A model generated the notes under the pieces. It saw nothing but the letters and a program-made list of their open reading frames with translations. It was not told the DNA's origin and made no database searches. The translations under genes and the position numbers were made by a program. From NCBI GenBank assembly GCA_020205615.1, contig CM035160.1, positions 5,310,437 through 5,374,436 of the forward strand: a stretch of 64,000 bases of DNA, given 5' to 3'. The DNA comes from Panax quinquefolius. Lineage: Eukaryota > Streptophyta > Magnoliopsida > Apiales > Araliaceae. Shown piece by piece: positions 23,233 through 36,290 of this stretch; positions within the stretch are counted from its first letter, which is position 1, and every line of letters starts with the position of its first letter.

Positions 23233-24466
23233 ATGCTGAGAAATAGATCTAGAAATTTGACCAGCAAGCAATCTTTAATGGCTGACCACAACTCTGTACC
23301 AACTCCAAGATCAAATCAAACAAGACGCATTCCCTCTTTATTTGGTTCTCCAAGGTTTTTCAATGGTTTTTTCTCAAAGGGTAGCAGTAATATCTCTGAT
23401 GCTGAAACTGTAATGAGCCAAACTTCAATTCTTCTTGACAGCAAAACTGTCTCCAATTTTGGCAACCCATTTGGCTATTATGATCAAAACATGTCTAGAT
23501 CCCAAAAAACATCATCAACAGAAAACAAACACTTCAATGAGACTTTAGATAGTATAGGAATTTGCGTTGCTCTAATTGACTCAACAAATGATGAGAAAAA
23601 TCATGACAATTCCAATTTCACCAAACCAAAGCTAAAGATTCAGATCCCCAGTTTTCCCCCATCTGGAATTTCTCCAACCCAGTCGCCAAAATCTCCAGCT
23701 GATTTCGGAATCAAGACCCGGAACCGAAATTTATCTACTTTTGCTTTTGGTGGAAGAAATTCTAGTGTTCCAATAATGGATTCTCCTAATATTTCTACTG
23801 GAGGTCTGTCTTTGAGTGAAATGGAGCTTTCTGAGGACTACACTTGTGTGATTTCTTACGGGCCTAATCCGAAAACAACCCGTATTTATGACAATTGCAT
23901 ATTAGAGAGCTGTTGTGGTGTTGTTGCTTTGTCTGAATTGAAAAAGGAGTTTAATTTGAACTCACCATCCAGGAGTTTCCTCAGCTTCTGTCACACTTGC
24001 AAGAAGAATCTTGGAGATGGCAAGGACATTTACATGTACAGGTTAGTCCGTATTTCATTTTCTTGAAATTGGAAATCTTTATTTCAATTCAAAGTTGCTG
24101 TGAAATGATGCAAGATTACTATATTGTAGTCTCACTAGTTAGAAAATTGCTGTAAAATTACACGGACAAGGAAAATTTATGTATATATGTCCTGAAAAGT
24201 ATTTCAAGGCAGGCAATTATATGCTCTGAATGAGTATTTTTTTTTTCAATGTGATATTTGGTTTTCTTGTCTCTGTACTTCACAGAAATCAGTTGGACTT
24301 ATATACCTTTATGTAGAAAATTTAAGTTCTTGATTTAAGGAGCTTCAATACAAGTTCAATTGTGTGTTGCAGGGGTGAGAAAGCCTTTTGCAGTAATGAA
24401 TGTCGATGTGAAGAAATGGTCTTAGATGGAATGAAGAATTCAGAAATGGAGAATAATGGTTTTTAG
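23233..24466 (+). CDS. FCS-like zinc finger (FLZ, DUF581) protein, two exons
   Basis: Plant-specific FLZ proteins are small adaptors that bind the SnRK1 energy-sensing kinase. Exon 1 is 23233-24041 and exon 2 is 24373-24466, joined across a GT-AG intron (AG|GTTAGT; TTGCAG|GGGT), giving 300 residues. The start was set at the ATG giving MLRNRSRN, a typical FLZ N-terminus; the upstream in-frame TTG is not a start. The FLZ domain near the C-terminus has Cys253, Cys256, Cys276 and Cys280 (FCHTC ... FCSNECR), and the intron splits it in mid-domain, after the codon start for Arg270, as is usual in this family. The N-terminal 240 residues are serine-rich and low in predicted structure. The gene looks intact and functional. 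Closest alternative: none; only the family member is unknown. Confidence 0.93.
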
Positions 24467-27052
24467 AACTTGTTCTTGATCCTCTCTGCTACAAAACCAC
24501 ACAAGGAACTCAGCAATAGCATCATCCAAGAAAATTTAAATTATTCCAAAAAACTAGACCATGATCAGATGAAGAAGAGACTTGAATAATCTAGGTAGGG
24601 GATCAAATATGTTATTATGTTGTATCTATGTGGATGTTCTTTTATGTTTTTAGTAGTTGGATTTCTTTTTCATCCTCTCCCCTGCATATTAGAGATAAAG
24701 AGAGAGAAATGTAAATTTAGAATAAAAACCATAACTTTTTGATAAGAACCATGAACTAAGAAATGAAGAACTCTACATTCTTTCTTATATTCATAATGAA
24801 GTAATTACAGAGTACGAGTATTACAGAGTATTTATAGTACAACATTCTAATTTGTATTACTGAAATTACAATTAAGGACAATTAACAAACTAAACTAACT
24901 GTGCTACATTTGTTTGTGCCACCTGTGCTAAATACCTTTGTATTTGATGCTTCAATTCAGTTAGTTGTGACTGGGAATGATCTTGTAATGCAGCAGCAAC
25001 ATGGGCAGCATGATGTGTATCAACTCTATTACTTTTCTTCTTCTTTTTGATGAAGTTGGAATGGTCCCGTTTGAGCTATACGCCTTGTTTTTGGCTTTTC
25101 ATTAGGTAGTCATGTATGATTAAAAACTTGCACCATCTTTGTTTATACTATACTATTTCATACTGATCATCATATATTTTATTTATTTATTAAAAAAAAA
25201 AAAAGAAGAACCATAGTGATGATATTCATCATCATAAATCTTATTAATTTGAAGGATCAGCTACTTTATTCATGAATATTATCTCACTTCTAGTCTTGTC
25301 TTTATCTTCCCCGTTCTTACCTGATTTTTCTATTTTGGTGGAGTAATCATCTCAAAGATTATCTGTCATCTCTTGGATATTTGATCAAAATCTGACTTGT
25401 TCAATTGAATAAATCCAAAAGTAGAGTCTTTTTCAGACCAATATTTTTTCAGGCGGTTGGAGAGGGGATGGTCCAAAATTTTAATAAAAACATATGTATA
25501 TCAACACTAAATTGTTGTATACTGAATAATTAATGAAGATTATGTCGCATTTTTTTACTACTATGAGATATTATGGCATCTGAATGTGGGTGGAGAGAGG
25601 GCCAAAAGTTTAGATGCTGTAAATTCTGTCATTGCATTACATGATTGCAAAAGAGTGTAGAATAATTCTTCGTGTATTGAAACTGAAACATTATTGATAA
25701 CTTATCTCTTGATCCTGTTCACTGACCATTTATGTCGGAGTCCCACCACAGCTCAACCGTGAACCAAAATGAGGAGGGTTCATCCCGGGCGAGGGGAAGG
25801 CCATCACTTAATTTATGGACAAACCAACCCTCCAATAAATCTCCATTCTAATGCTCTTTTTGTTGTTTGGTTGTATTTTTTATCCTTTATATCAGAGCTT
25901 GTGTAAGATTTGTTTTCTCTCTTTGTGGAAAAATTTACTGCCATCTCTTTTAAAATTTTGATTTCTTTGTTTTGAAAGTTATTTTCTCTCATTTTGCAAT
26001 AACTGTTTTAAATTTTGTTTGATTGGGGTTATGATTGATTTTTCAAATTTTAGGTTGGTTGCCCGTGTTAGAATCTACATATTCTACTAGTGTGTTTTAG
26101 AGTTTAACTTTATTTCAATAATATTTGTTTAAGTTACTAATTCCTCTTTCTGATTTGAAATCTATCATTTGTTTGTTTGAATGAATTATTAATATTATTT
26201 GAATTTTTTTACGATATAATATTTTTATCTTTTATAACGTATTACAAATTTAATATATTACAGTGTTTCAAGGTATTTGAAAAAAAGAAGGGTAAAGGAA
26301 CACACATAAATAATCTCGTCCCAACATGAAAAGCCAAATTTTCTGGCTTTGTAGATGAATGAATGCGTGAGTATTTGAACCCGCCTACAACAAGAGATCA
26401 AATCCAGGACTCAAAACAGTTCTAACACCCACCGCAACCCCAACCCCAACCACAACCACCCTTCCTTTCGTCAAAGTACTAGTGTAAATATCACAAAATC
26501 AACATGAGGTTTACACGTTTTATCAATTCACCACTTGTATTTTAAAAATGGATACTTAAACACATGTATGTAGTTATGAGGTAAAATGAAAAATAGGTTT
26601 CCGTCTTAACACTAAAAAACTAAAGTGTGATTGAACATCTCTCATTTGAGAATAGAAAAATGTAAATTTTTCCATGTGCTAAACAAGATTTGGCTCAATA
26701 TTTCGACTAATCTCCACCTAGACATTAGGCACCACCACCTCAATAGAACTAAACATCTACATTAAAACTTGAAATGATTTTTTTAAACCTTGAAAATTTA
26801 TTTTTTATAATAATTTTCATGTAAAATTATAAAAAATTACATATAATCAAAAAATAAATAAACGAGATCTTTTAAGAAAACGTTAATACTCTTAAGCACC
26901 CCTCCGCCTAACTATTTTAAAACACTGATTTGGCCAAAACATAATAAATTTCTCAAACACCCTAGGGGCTAGAACAGAGGCAGTGGCGGTACATAAGCAT
27001 TTGACTAAACTATCCGAAGGCAAAATATTTGAGAAAATAATATCATACTACG
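24467..27052. other. Intergenic region, no gene recognised
   Basis: The first 250-300 bases are likely the FLZ 3' UTR (an AATAAAAA-type signal lies near 24721). 24725-25060 resembles decayed LTR sequence but no pair or coding region supports it. The rest is AT-rich with no ORF, no splice-consistent exon chain and no RNA gene that I can see. Confidence 0.5.
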
Positions 27053-27053
27053 T

Positions 27054-27101
<48 letters not shown>
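27053..27101. repeat. Compound microsatellite (TA)n(GA)n
   Basis: About 10 TA units run directly into about 14 GA units. Confidence 0.95.
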
Positions 27102-27104
<3 letters not shown>

Positions 27105-27444
27105 TTGTTATCAATATTTGAATAATTGTTATTGGTTATAATATATGTGATTTAATGGATCAAACTTATATACCGGGACTCAATATTATGTGCAAGTGGG
27201 AGCAGTAGTAAAGGTAATTGAACTAACTATGCAGCCTAAATCAAATGCAAAAAATGAAAGGGGGATCAAACAGAAATTTTGTCACACATACTAACCAAAT
27301 TAGTTCAAGGGATCTGTTGATAAACAGAACGAACAGCCAGACATCAAATACTAATACTTTCAGATACAAAACATGAAGTGCGTAAAATTCCACATTAGAC
27401 TTGAATGAAAGAAACAAGAAAGGACTACGACACCCACAAGAACC

Positions 27445-27604
27445 GGAAGAGCAGCGTCGCCAATTCTTTCCATTAGTAAGCCTCTCTTATCTTGTGTTGG
27501 AAGAACAGCATCACCAATTCTTCTATTAGTAAGCCCCTCTCATCTCGTGGTGGAAGAACAGTATCGCCAATTCTTCTATTAGTAAGCCCCTCTTATCTTT
27601 CACT
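27445..27604. repeat. Three tandem copies of a 53/54-bp unit
   Basis: Units start GGAAGAGCAGCGTCGCC (27445), GGAAGAACAGCATCACC (27499) and GGAAGAACAGTATCGCC (27552), each followed by AATTCTT and TATTAGTAAGCC-type sequence. No reading frame is maintained. Confidence 0.9.
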
Positions 27605-28787
27605 GATTCATATAAAAACAGCACATAATATTAGCATTATTATCAAACACAATTAGCATCAAAAAATTTATGTGAAAACAGTGTAGTACAAAATTCTTAC
27701 CTTGTGAATAGCTTGGAACAATCAACAATCTTCATCGAAGCCAAATGTTACAAAGACCAAGAAGAAAGTGGCATTAACCCACTTGGGCAAGAAAACCCAT
27801 CAATTTACTTGGACAAGAGAACCTAAAGGAGCCTACAATGGAACAATGAACATGGAAACCCCTGAAATACAAAAGGACAGAAGTAGAGAACACTCACTTT
27901 CATTTCCCCGGCCCATTTTCCCTCATAAAACCAGAAAAACGGTGAAGGGGAGGAGACAATACCCTTGAAGAGCAAAAGATGTAGAAGGTTAAGACTTTTC
28001 AAGAGTAGAAGAAAGAAATTGTGGTTAAGAAAGAAAGAGATTGGACAATTCGGGCAAATAAGGAGCAAGTAAAAGAGTTGAAAGGATTACCTAGGCAGCA
28101 AAATGAATTAAGACCAAAATAAACAAGAAATAAACTAATCTATGTTGGCTGATAGAATAAAAGGTTGCTAGGTTCAAGGGGTCTAAGGTCATGTCAACAA
28201 GCATAAAATAAGATCCTACAAAAGAACTGTGACTAATCAAGTCAGGATTCTACAGGTATATACATGTATATAGTACAGAAAGCTTACGTCTAACTTGGGG
28301 ATAAAGAAGGGAAAATCATGAATCCTATGAGAAAACTATTCTGATAACACAATTCAATGCTTCACCAATCAATTAGTTTCCTTTGAAGCTGATTGAGAAT
28401 TCCATTTCTAACCCATGCCAAGGGACTCAATGCTACCTGCCACTTAGATGGCAAATTGACACGCATAAAAGTTCCCCTTCTGCCTCCAAAATATTTAATC
28501 ATGCCACCATACACACTCCATGTTCTTTAAACAGGGACGTCCGCAATTGAAGCACATATTTTGAGGTATATGAAATCATTAACCACTACCCATCACTGCT
28601 CTTGTAACTCCACTACATATATAGCAAGTTCTTTAGCCACCACATAAGCCTGTTTTTGTACCACCATCACATACCAATATCTGAATTATTAAGAAGTCTG
28701 ACTAATTTATTCACTCTATATACAATCTACTGCTAACTCAGTATGCAAAGTAGATTTCTTTATTTACAGGAGTCTCAAAACTCCTAC
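27605..28787. other. Intergenic / 3' flank of the PNRC-motif gene
   Basis: No supported gene. Short open frames near 27768-28068 have no recognisable features. The part next to 28788 is probably 3' UTR of the minus-strand gene. Confidence 0.5.
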
Positions 28788-29429
28788 TCATTCATCAGTC
28801 ATATCGAGATTGAGAATGCGACGCAGGTCCTTTGTCGCACTAGCATAATCGGCACTGTGAAAGAGATTTCTAGCAGAATTGTTGTGCTCTCTTTTAGGGG
28901 AGGGGGGAGCAGACCTAGCAATAGGGTGTAAATTTATATCAGAGACTGAAGGCGAAGGCAAATTAAGCGACACAGTTCGTTTTGGCGGAACAAAAAACTT
29001 GGGTATTGGCAAAGAACTTGGTGGAGGTGAATTAGAATAGGCAGGTCCAGCCCAAAGCTCAGAGCAAGAAAATTCATCAGAAAACAAGGACTTCTTTGTA
29101 TCAGACTCAACTATGATGTTAATAGGAATTGGAACTGAGCAACTTTTCTTCAAGGTTGTTCTCTTCAAGTTTCTGTTGGTGTTTTCTTCAGAGAGAGAAT
29201 CAACAGGTACTGGAGATGGTGTTTTGGGGAAAGGGGAAGAGGGGGAAAACCCAAAACCCCTTTTGATTATAGGTGTGCAAGCATTAACTGGGGTGGGAAG
29301 TATCCCAGCTCCAGATTGAAAAGTTCTACAATTTATCACTCTAAAATCTCTGGAAGGAGGCGAACCATGAGCCCTGTTTTTGCCATAGTATTGATTCCTA
29401 TGCTGAGCAACAACAAGAAGCGTCTCCAT
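28788..29429 (-). CDS. Plant proline-rich nuclear receptor coactivator (PNRC) motif protein
   Basis: A single-exon ORF of 213 residues, METLLVVAQ... to ...LNLDMTDE. It carries a PNRC-type motif, SPPPSSLPIPKF (residues 134-145), preceded by ELWAGPAYSN, and a conserved C-terminal ATKDLRRILNLD block. In animals this motif links decapping enzyme complexes and nuclear receptors; plants lack those receptors, so a link to mRNA decapping is a reasonable but unproven role. The rest is Ser/Pro-rich and disordered-looking. The N-terminal block SRDFRVINCRTFQSG is typical of the plant family. A GT donor on the minus strand near 29837 (CAG|GTAAAT) suggests a 5' UTR intron of about 0.4 kb. The gene looks intact. 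Confidence 0.85.
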   Translation of the reverse strand: METLLVVAQHRNQYYGKNRAHGSPPSRDFRVINCRTFQSGAGILPTPVNACTPIIKRGFGFSPSSPFPKTPSPVPVDSLSEENTNRNLKRTTLKKSCSVPIPINIIVESDTKKSLFSDEFSCSELWAGPAYSNSPPPSSLPIPKFFVPPKRTVSLNLPSPSVSDINLHPIARSAPPSPKREHNNSARNLFHSADYASATKDLRRILNLDMTDE

Positions 29430-29449
29430 CGAAATTTACACAACTGCGA

Positions 29450-29837
29450 TTAACTGTTCTATCAAATTAACTTTCACTATCGATTTAATCTACCACTAAA
29501 AAACTCAGGAAAAGCAATGATCTTTAAGGTTTCAACGCTATGAAATGAACATAAGTTTTAGATCTTCTCCATAACCACCAAAATCTAAGCAAATCAACAT
29601 TAATCTCAGTGAATCCAAACCATACATTGAACATATATATGTATATATCAACAAGTACCAAATCACTCTTCAGTTTCTTCAGAGTAGTAGCCGATCGAAC
29701 AACCAGATCTGAATCAAATAAGAGCGGATCCATGGGAAAAGAAAAGAAAAAAACTAATTAATCACAGTAAGAGAAAAACCTAATCGATCAAACATTTCAT
29801 TTCGTTTTTCGAGGGAAAGATGAAGGGGAAAATTTAC
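29450..29837 (-). other. Probable 5' UTR intron of the PNRC-motif gene
   Basis: On the minus strand ATCAG|GTAAATTTTCC at 29837 is a good donor. The acceptor could be any of several AG sites between about 29444 and 29475 (for example GATAG before AACAG). No coding signal in between. Confidence 0.45.
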
Positions 29838-29901
29838 CTGATACTCGTATGGATTGAAATATAGATGGAATCACAGAGGTTTTAGAAATAGTGAGATATT
29901 T

Positions 29902-29926
29902 TCTCTCTCTCTATATATATATATAG
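29902..29926 (-). promoter_or_regulatory. CT/TA tract in the PNRC-gene promoter
   Basis: A TCTCTCTCTC-(TA)n tract about 70 bases upstream of the presumed first exon. It could act as a TATA region plus pyrimidine patch, or be a plain microsatellite. Confidence 0.35.
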
Positions 29927-29931
29927 AAAAT

Positions 29932-31129
29932 GTACATCAAATCTCCATTGGTAGTTCAGCCTTCGAGCTTTTGAACCCACAATTCCCGGATCTGAAATGA
30001 CTAATTGACTTGTACTCGTCGTATATAAATATCAGTACGACCACAGTGGAACGGGACTGTGGCCGTAATTTGTGAGTAATGAACCATCAAATATTGTCGG
30101 ACCCGTAAAAGTGATGCAATTGAGTTTGTTACAAAAGGTTCGTTGGACTGTAGTGGATACGGACACGTGCCGGTAACTATGAATGGGAGACAATTTTTAT
30201 TCACACAAATCAAATTTTGTTTAATATAAATTATAACCCATATATATATAAACATATTTTGTTTTAGAAAATTGACATTTTCATATTTTAAAATAATATT
30301 TTTACTCATATAAAAATGAGACGTGAGAAATTATGTAAAAATAATATAAAAATATGAATTCTCTTATTTTACAGTATGAGACACACTATATGTTCAACTG
30401 AACTGAGACGGGGAGAAATTGAAAAGTATATTTATTTATTTATTTATATTCCAAACCAACTTTTTTAAGGTTGCACGCCGAAAGAAATGCCAAACAAAGA
30501 ACACTTTGCTCGTAAAAAGTGTCAATTGGCAAGCACAAATTAAAGTTACAAGAAAGAATTTGAACAAAATAAAGGAGAGGCTTTTTTGTATGCACAAATT
30601 AAAGTTATTATGTAATGATTATTGGGAAAAGCTAATCCTTTCTTTTTGGGCCCATTTTAGTTTTAAAATAAGTAGTCCTCCATACATATTCATATTACTA
30701 ATACACTCCTTATTTATTTTCAGTATCGGAAGGAAATGGTCCAACTAGAAGGCCCATTTAAAGCATAGTTATTGGACTTATCTTTCAATCGAAAAGTATC
30801 AGCCCCTTCCAATTAAAAGCATTATGGATCCATTTTTTTTTAATTATTAAAATGGAAGAGCAGTAAAAACAACTCTTGTCACAAATCTCTTCTTCTTTTG
30901 TCATTATAAATAAATAATGGATAAATTTAATGTGGATAAAAACAAGGATGAAGGTGAGTCTTTGGAAAAAGATAAACAAGCAAGTGGTGCGGCATTTTGC
31001 TACCATTTCCATGAAATAGGCAAGAAAATACCAACGGCCCTAATAATATTTGTCGGCAACACATTTTGTCTTTTGCATTTTAAACAAGGATCCCAGTACC
31101 TTCCTCCTTTGCCTCTAAGGCTGTAAAAA
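29932..31129. other. Intergenic region, no gene recognised
   Basis: AT-rich; short open frames on both strands without recognisable motifs or codon consistency. No RNA gene seen. Confidence 0.5.
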
Positions 31130-31447
31130 GAGTAAATAGTCCGGGCTCAATTCATATTTATTCGACTAAAAATTTGATTCGAGCTCGACTCAAAATATAA
31201 ATGAGTCAAATATGAGCACATTTTAAAGTTCGATAAATTACTCGAACCTTCTCAAATTATAATTTTCTATTGATACTCGGATCATATTCGTTGAAAAAGT
31301 CCAAATCGCTTTAAACCGATTCTAATTGAGCTCAATCTCCAGAAGTTAAATGAGCCTCAATCAAACATTATTTTATACTCGATAAATTTTGTATATCAAA
31401 TTTAAACAACTCAATACTCAGATTGACTCGGTTCGTTTACACCCTTA
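31130..31447. repeat. Dispersed repeat, copy B (inverted relative to copy A)
   Basis: Reverse complement of 22007-22320 along almost its whole length, with about 10-20% divergence by eye. Runs from CCGGGCTCAATTC to CGGTTCGTTTACACCC. Confidence 0.75.
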
Positions 31448-31476
31448 TTTACCTCTCTACTCCAATCACTCACTAG

Positions 31477-31516
<40 letters not shown>
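31477..31516. repeat. (GTGC)n microsatellite
   Basis: About ten perfect tetranucleotide units. Confidence 0.95.
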
Positions 31517-31982
31517 GATATCAAATTAGAATTCAAATAAAATCGTTACCCATTTACTATTCATGTGAGGAGTAACTTGTGAAATTATCAAATTTACTTG
31601 TGAAAATATCAATTCTCTGATCACCCTTTCTTTGACTATTATGTCAAAATTTTGTCAATATGAACACCTATACAATAAAAGAAAGGAATCACACAATTTT
31701 TTTACCAATATATATATGTGAAAGAGAATTATATTTTTCAATCTAATGTTTAGTTATTTTCAAAACAATATTGCGTAAACAGATTTTATTGTATTAAAAT
31801 AGATAACCATTCATAGAAGACATGAAGGGTTCAAATAAGTTCCTGAAGAAATAACCAAAAAAAGAGAAATGTATTAAAAATGCTACTTCTTTTTCAAACA
31901 AAAACAAGTATTAATTTTCTTCACCGAATCAAATCGCTCTCCTCCGAATATAAATTGACATAATATTCTCACAATTTTATGT

Positions 31983-32936
31983 TGTCGGAAATATATATCA
32001 ATAGCGATCACAATAAGCGATCAAAGAAAGACTATGAATTGCGAATGTGAAGCGATATGAATTGCGATAGCAAGAACAATGTAACAACAAGAGCGATGGC
32101 GAACAAAATTGGAACAACTTAGTTGTTATATGAAAGAAGTAGAAGCGTAGCAAAAAGCTCTTGTCTAAAAAGTGATTCCGCCCACCGGGTTAGAAACCTT
32201 GAATACAGTTGAGCTCTAATGGCGTTCACTCTCCAGGATTCAACGGCAAGCCTTCGATTGTGTGTACTCGCAGAAGAAGGCTATGGACCTGTCTTTGTGG
32301 ATTGCCCAGATGAGAAGGAAGAAGACCGTAACAGATGCGTGTATGGTATATTTTCTGGAAAGAACTAATGCCAATTGTATATTTTTCTGTGAAGAACTGA
32401 AGCAATATATATACACGAATAAGAACGTACGTTGGGAACAAAACGGTAAGAAATCGGCATTAAGTAAGAAATCGGCATTAAGTTGAGTTTACGTTGGAGT
32501 TATAGATAAACATAAATAAGGTTTTCGTTTGGGGATAGAAAACGTAAACATAAATAAGATTTCCGTTTGGGGATTTAAGGGATGAAACGGCTGGGGCATT
32601 AGCTAGACTTAGCATAAAAGCGAAATTAGAATTTTACCAAAACAATGGGCTACACTGGTGCACCCATGAAGCCTGAATCCAATCGGATCGGCACCCCCTG
32701 CGTGGGCGTGATCGGCACAGCATTACACGCACTAAGGTTTTCGAATCGAAAGTCCGAGAACCAAGCTTGGCTTAGCCCAATTCCTTAGCCAGTCCTCACG
32801 TGTGCGCGAGCCCATCCCTATTTTCTCAACCATATTACTAAGCCCATAACAACAAGTACTAATATGCACCACGAGAGTTCCTAAACTAGCCAATGTGGGA
32901 CTTTGAAAACCATAAGAATTTGGAGCATAACCAACA
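31983..32936 (-). repeat. 3' LTR of the copia element
   Basis: On the minus strand it reads TGTTGGTTATGCTCC...CCGACA. About 100 bases longer than the other LTR because of several small indels. Confidence 0.93.
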
Positions 32937-32948
32937 ATCCCCACATGA
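32937..32948 (-). promoter_or_regulatory. Polypurine tract of the copia element
   Basis: On the minus strand CATGTGGGGAT directly precedes the LTR start TGTTGG. A GTGGGGGAT-like tract is usual in plant copia elements. Confidence 0.8.
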
Positions 32949-33689
32949 TCCAAAATTATCGAAGAGAAAAAATAAAAGAAGTGAGAAGGCGATGGATTTT
33001 AGATACATAACGTCGATACCTTATGGGTTTGAATCGACACTTAGTGGAACAAGCTCATGATTATAGATTATAGGTGAATTATATTCTTGAACCTATTATC
33101 CGTTATATAATCGATTAAGTTTGCACACATATCTTAAATCCTGAATCCACACAAGTTCGCGGTTGGGCGCGTTCAAAGCCACGCGCCATGTCCCGATTTT
33201 CATAAAGGCTCTGAGAGAGTTTGCGAGGACTCTCATAGGAGCGACTTACACTTCCACCTTTATATAGGTGAACCCATCAAGTGTATATCTTGACATACAC
33301 CACCCTTTAGAGGCTATGAGTTTCATTAAGAATCTAAAGATTCATCCTTTCACAATTTGTCAATAAGCACCACATGCACACAAGAAGGGATATAAATAAT
33401 TGTAGTCTTATAATTAAATAATTACATGACTTGTTATTACCCATTGAACCCAATTCATGGGATCTCCAATCACATGGGTTGGGTTTCCATCACATATTAT
33501 TTACTCAAAATAATGGCAATAATCCCATCCCTCTGGATGTTTCTTGGACTACCTTTTATTCAATCCTTAGTAAGCGGATCCGCTGGGTTCTTTTCGGACC
33601 TTACAAATTCCATGGAAATAACTCCATTCTTGATCGGGTCCTCAAATACAATATTGTGCCTCAAGCCGAATGTGTCTCTGCTTTTCCAT

Positions 33690-34040
33690 TATAAACATGG
33701 TTCAATGCCTCGCTAATAGTCGCTTGAGAATCACAATGTAAAGAAATAGATGGAATCGAACATACCACAATGGTATATCACCCAATAAATTCCTTATCCA
33801 CTTTGCTACATACACCAATTCTAAAGCAATAAATTGATTCCATAAGTAGATCTAGCGAAGACAAGTTTGTTTAGCGATTTCCAAGAAACAGCTCCTCCAC
33901 CTAAAGTAAACACATAACCACTAGTGGAGTTTGTTTCATCGTTATTAGATACCCAATTAGCATCACAATATCCTTCTAAAACACTAGGATGACCAGTAAA
34001 ATGTACACCTACATTAACTTGTTTTTAAATACCTCATTAG
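33690..34040 (-). pseudogene. Copia RNase H remnant
   Basis: The minus strand reads ...[12 protein letters not shown]..., matching GYCDADWA at the start of copia RNase H (about 33945-33985). Near 33715-33745 it reads SLHCDSQATI, matching the LHCDSQAAI block near its end. In-frame stops are present. Confidence 0.75.
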
Positions 34041-35000
34041 TGTGATGATGCATTTCAATGTTCTTGTGAAGGATTATGTGTATATCTGCTAAGTCTACTA
34101 ATGGCATATGCAATATCAGGACGAGTGTAGTTCATTAAATACATTACACTACCAATGATTCTAGCATATTCAACTTGTGCAATACCATTCCCTTTATTTT
34201 TCTTTAAATGCAAATTAGAGTCATAAGGGGTTCCTAATGGCTCTTCATTAAAGAAATCAAATTTCTTAAGAATATTTTCTACATAATGAGACTGTGATAA
34301 AACTAAACCATTTGCATGTTTATTTATTTTCATGCCAAGAATCAAATCTGCTTCTCCTAAATCTTTCATATCAAATTTAGAAGATAAAAACTCTTTTGTA
34401 GTTTTCACAACTTTCTCATCAGTACCAAATATAAGCAAGTCATCCACATATAAACAAATAATCACACCACAATTTCCATTAAATCTACTATGAACACAAC
34501 TATCGATTCATTTGTCACAAAATTATTAGACAAGAGAGTTTTATTAAATTTGTCATTCCATTGTTTTGGTGCTTGTTTCAAACCATACAAAGATTTTACA
34601 AGTCTACACACTTTATGTTCTTCACCTAGAACAACAAAACCTTCAGGTTGACACATATATATTTCTTCATTTAACTCTCCATTCAAAAAGCGCTTTTTAA
34701 CGTCCATTTGGTGGATTATCAATTTATGAATAGAAGCCAGTAATTAGAATTCTTATAGTTGCTAATTTAGTCACCGGTGAGTAAGTGTCAAAATAATCAA
34801 AACCTTCCTTTTGAGTAAACCCTTTTCTTCTGAAGTCTTGCCTTAAATTTATCAATAGACCCATCGACTTTCAACTTCTTTTTAAACACCCATTTACATC
34901 CAATAGGTTTACATCCTCTAGGCAAATTAACTAGCTCCCATGTATGGTTAGACATAATAGATTCTAGCTCACTATTAATAGCATCATTCCAAAATTTGCA
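34041..35000 (-). pseudogene. Copia reverse transcriptase, broken into fragments
   Basis: Open pieces 34462-34722 and 34055-34465 carry [17 protein letters not shown] and CLYVDDLLIFG, the latter holding the Y-V-D-D catalytic box, followed by the FDMKDLGEADLILGMKI block and the RPDIAYAISRLSRYTHNPS end. The two pieces overlap in different frames, showing a frameshift just before the YVDD block. The start of RT ([16 protein letters not shown]) lies near 34800-34860 but is also shifted. Confidence 0.9.
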
Positions 35001-36290
35001 TCAAAAGATTTCATTGCTTTTCATAAGTTTTAGGGTCATCTTCGGTTATGAAAGCAATTATAAAATCTGGACCAAACGTTTTTCAAAACGTTGTCTTTTA
35101 CTTCTAGTAGATGCGTGTATGTGCTCTTTATCTTTCCTTTTAAGTGGTTCACTAAAAGAAGGATTGCCCACATCTCTAATTTTCATTGGAAATATATTTT
35201 CAAAAATTACGCATCTTTTGTTTCCAAAATTGAATTATTTTGATAATTATTAGTTGCATCTTTAATTACCAAAATTTATAAGCGGCCTATTAGAGCATAT
35301 CCAATAAAAATACAATCCATTGTTTTAGGTCCAATTTTATTTCTTTTAAATTCCTAATATAGCTACTTTAGCTAGATACACCCCACACTTTTTAAGATAC
35401 CCCAAATTAGGTGCATATTTTTTCCATAAATGATATGGTGTAGAGTCTAACTTTTATGTGGAACTCTATTTAAAATATGATTTGCGAGAAAAGCGCAAGC
35501 TTCTCCCCACATATTAGAAGGTAAACCGAACTAATTAACATAGCATTCATCATATCTTTAAGTGTTCTATTTTTTTTTCTGACTCCATTGGATTGTGGAG
35601 AATAAGGAGGAGAAGTTTCATGTATAATTCCATTTAGTTCATAAAATTTTTTAAGACTTCCTGAATCATATTCACCTCCACGATCGGATCTAAGTCTTTT
35701 AATTTTTCTTTCTAACGATTTTCAACTTCCGCTTTATATTTAATAAACATTTCTTCCGGCTTCATCTTTAGAGGAAAGTAGATAAATTCAAGTATATCTA
35801 GACATATCATCCACAAAAGAAATATAATATTTCTTACCACCTCTACTCGTAGTATTTTAAAATCGGCTAGGTCAACGTGAATTAACTCAAGTAATTCATT
35901 TGTCTTTCAACACTTTTAAAGGTTTTTAGCATGTTTTGCTTCTACACAAATTTCGCATTTGTTAAACTCAGTATTTGCAAGATTAGGTATAAGTTCAAGT
36001 TGTTTCAACTTTTTAATAGAAGCTACATTCACGTGTCCTAATCTAGCATGCCACATATCCAAAGATTCAACAATATAAGCAAAAGAAGCATTCTTATTAT
36101 TCAATTCAACAGAAGCATCAAGTACAAATAAACCCCCATTACAAAAACCTTTCCCAACAAATTCCCCATTACGAGTAAAGACTGAGTTTATCGACTCAAA
36201 CACAAGTTTAATGCCGACTTTGTTCAACAAAGACCCGGACACAAGATTCCTACGAATATCGGGACACGAAATACATCTTGTAGGGCGATG
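35001..36290 (-). pseudogene. Copia GAG-pre-integrase and integrase, broken
   Basis: The open piece 35916-36242 contains MWHARLGHVNVASIKKL and NKCEICVEAKHAK, the H-H-C-C zinc-binding GAG-pre-integrase module. Integrase core blocks follow towards 35250 (for example the SDRGGEYDSG-like segment near 35660-35690), with many stops and indels. Confidence 0.85.

Noticed and set aside
24725..25060. Possible copia solo-LTR fragment after the FLZ gene
   Set aside because: No TG...CA boundaries, partner LTR or target duplication could be found.
30001..30309. 102-codon minus frame and GC-richer patch
   Set aside because: No recognisable domain, poor start context; the patch does not fold as a tRNA or known RNA by eye.
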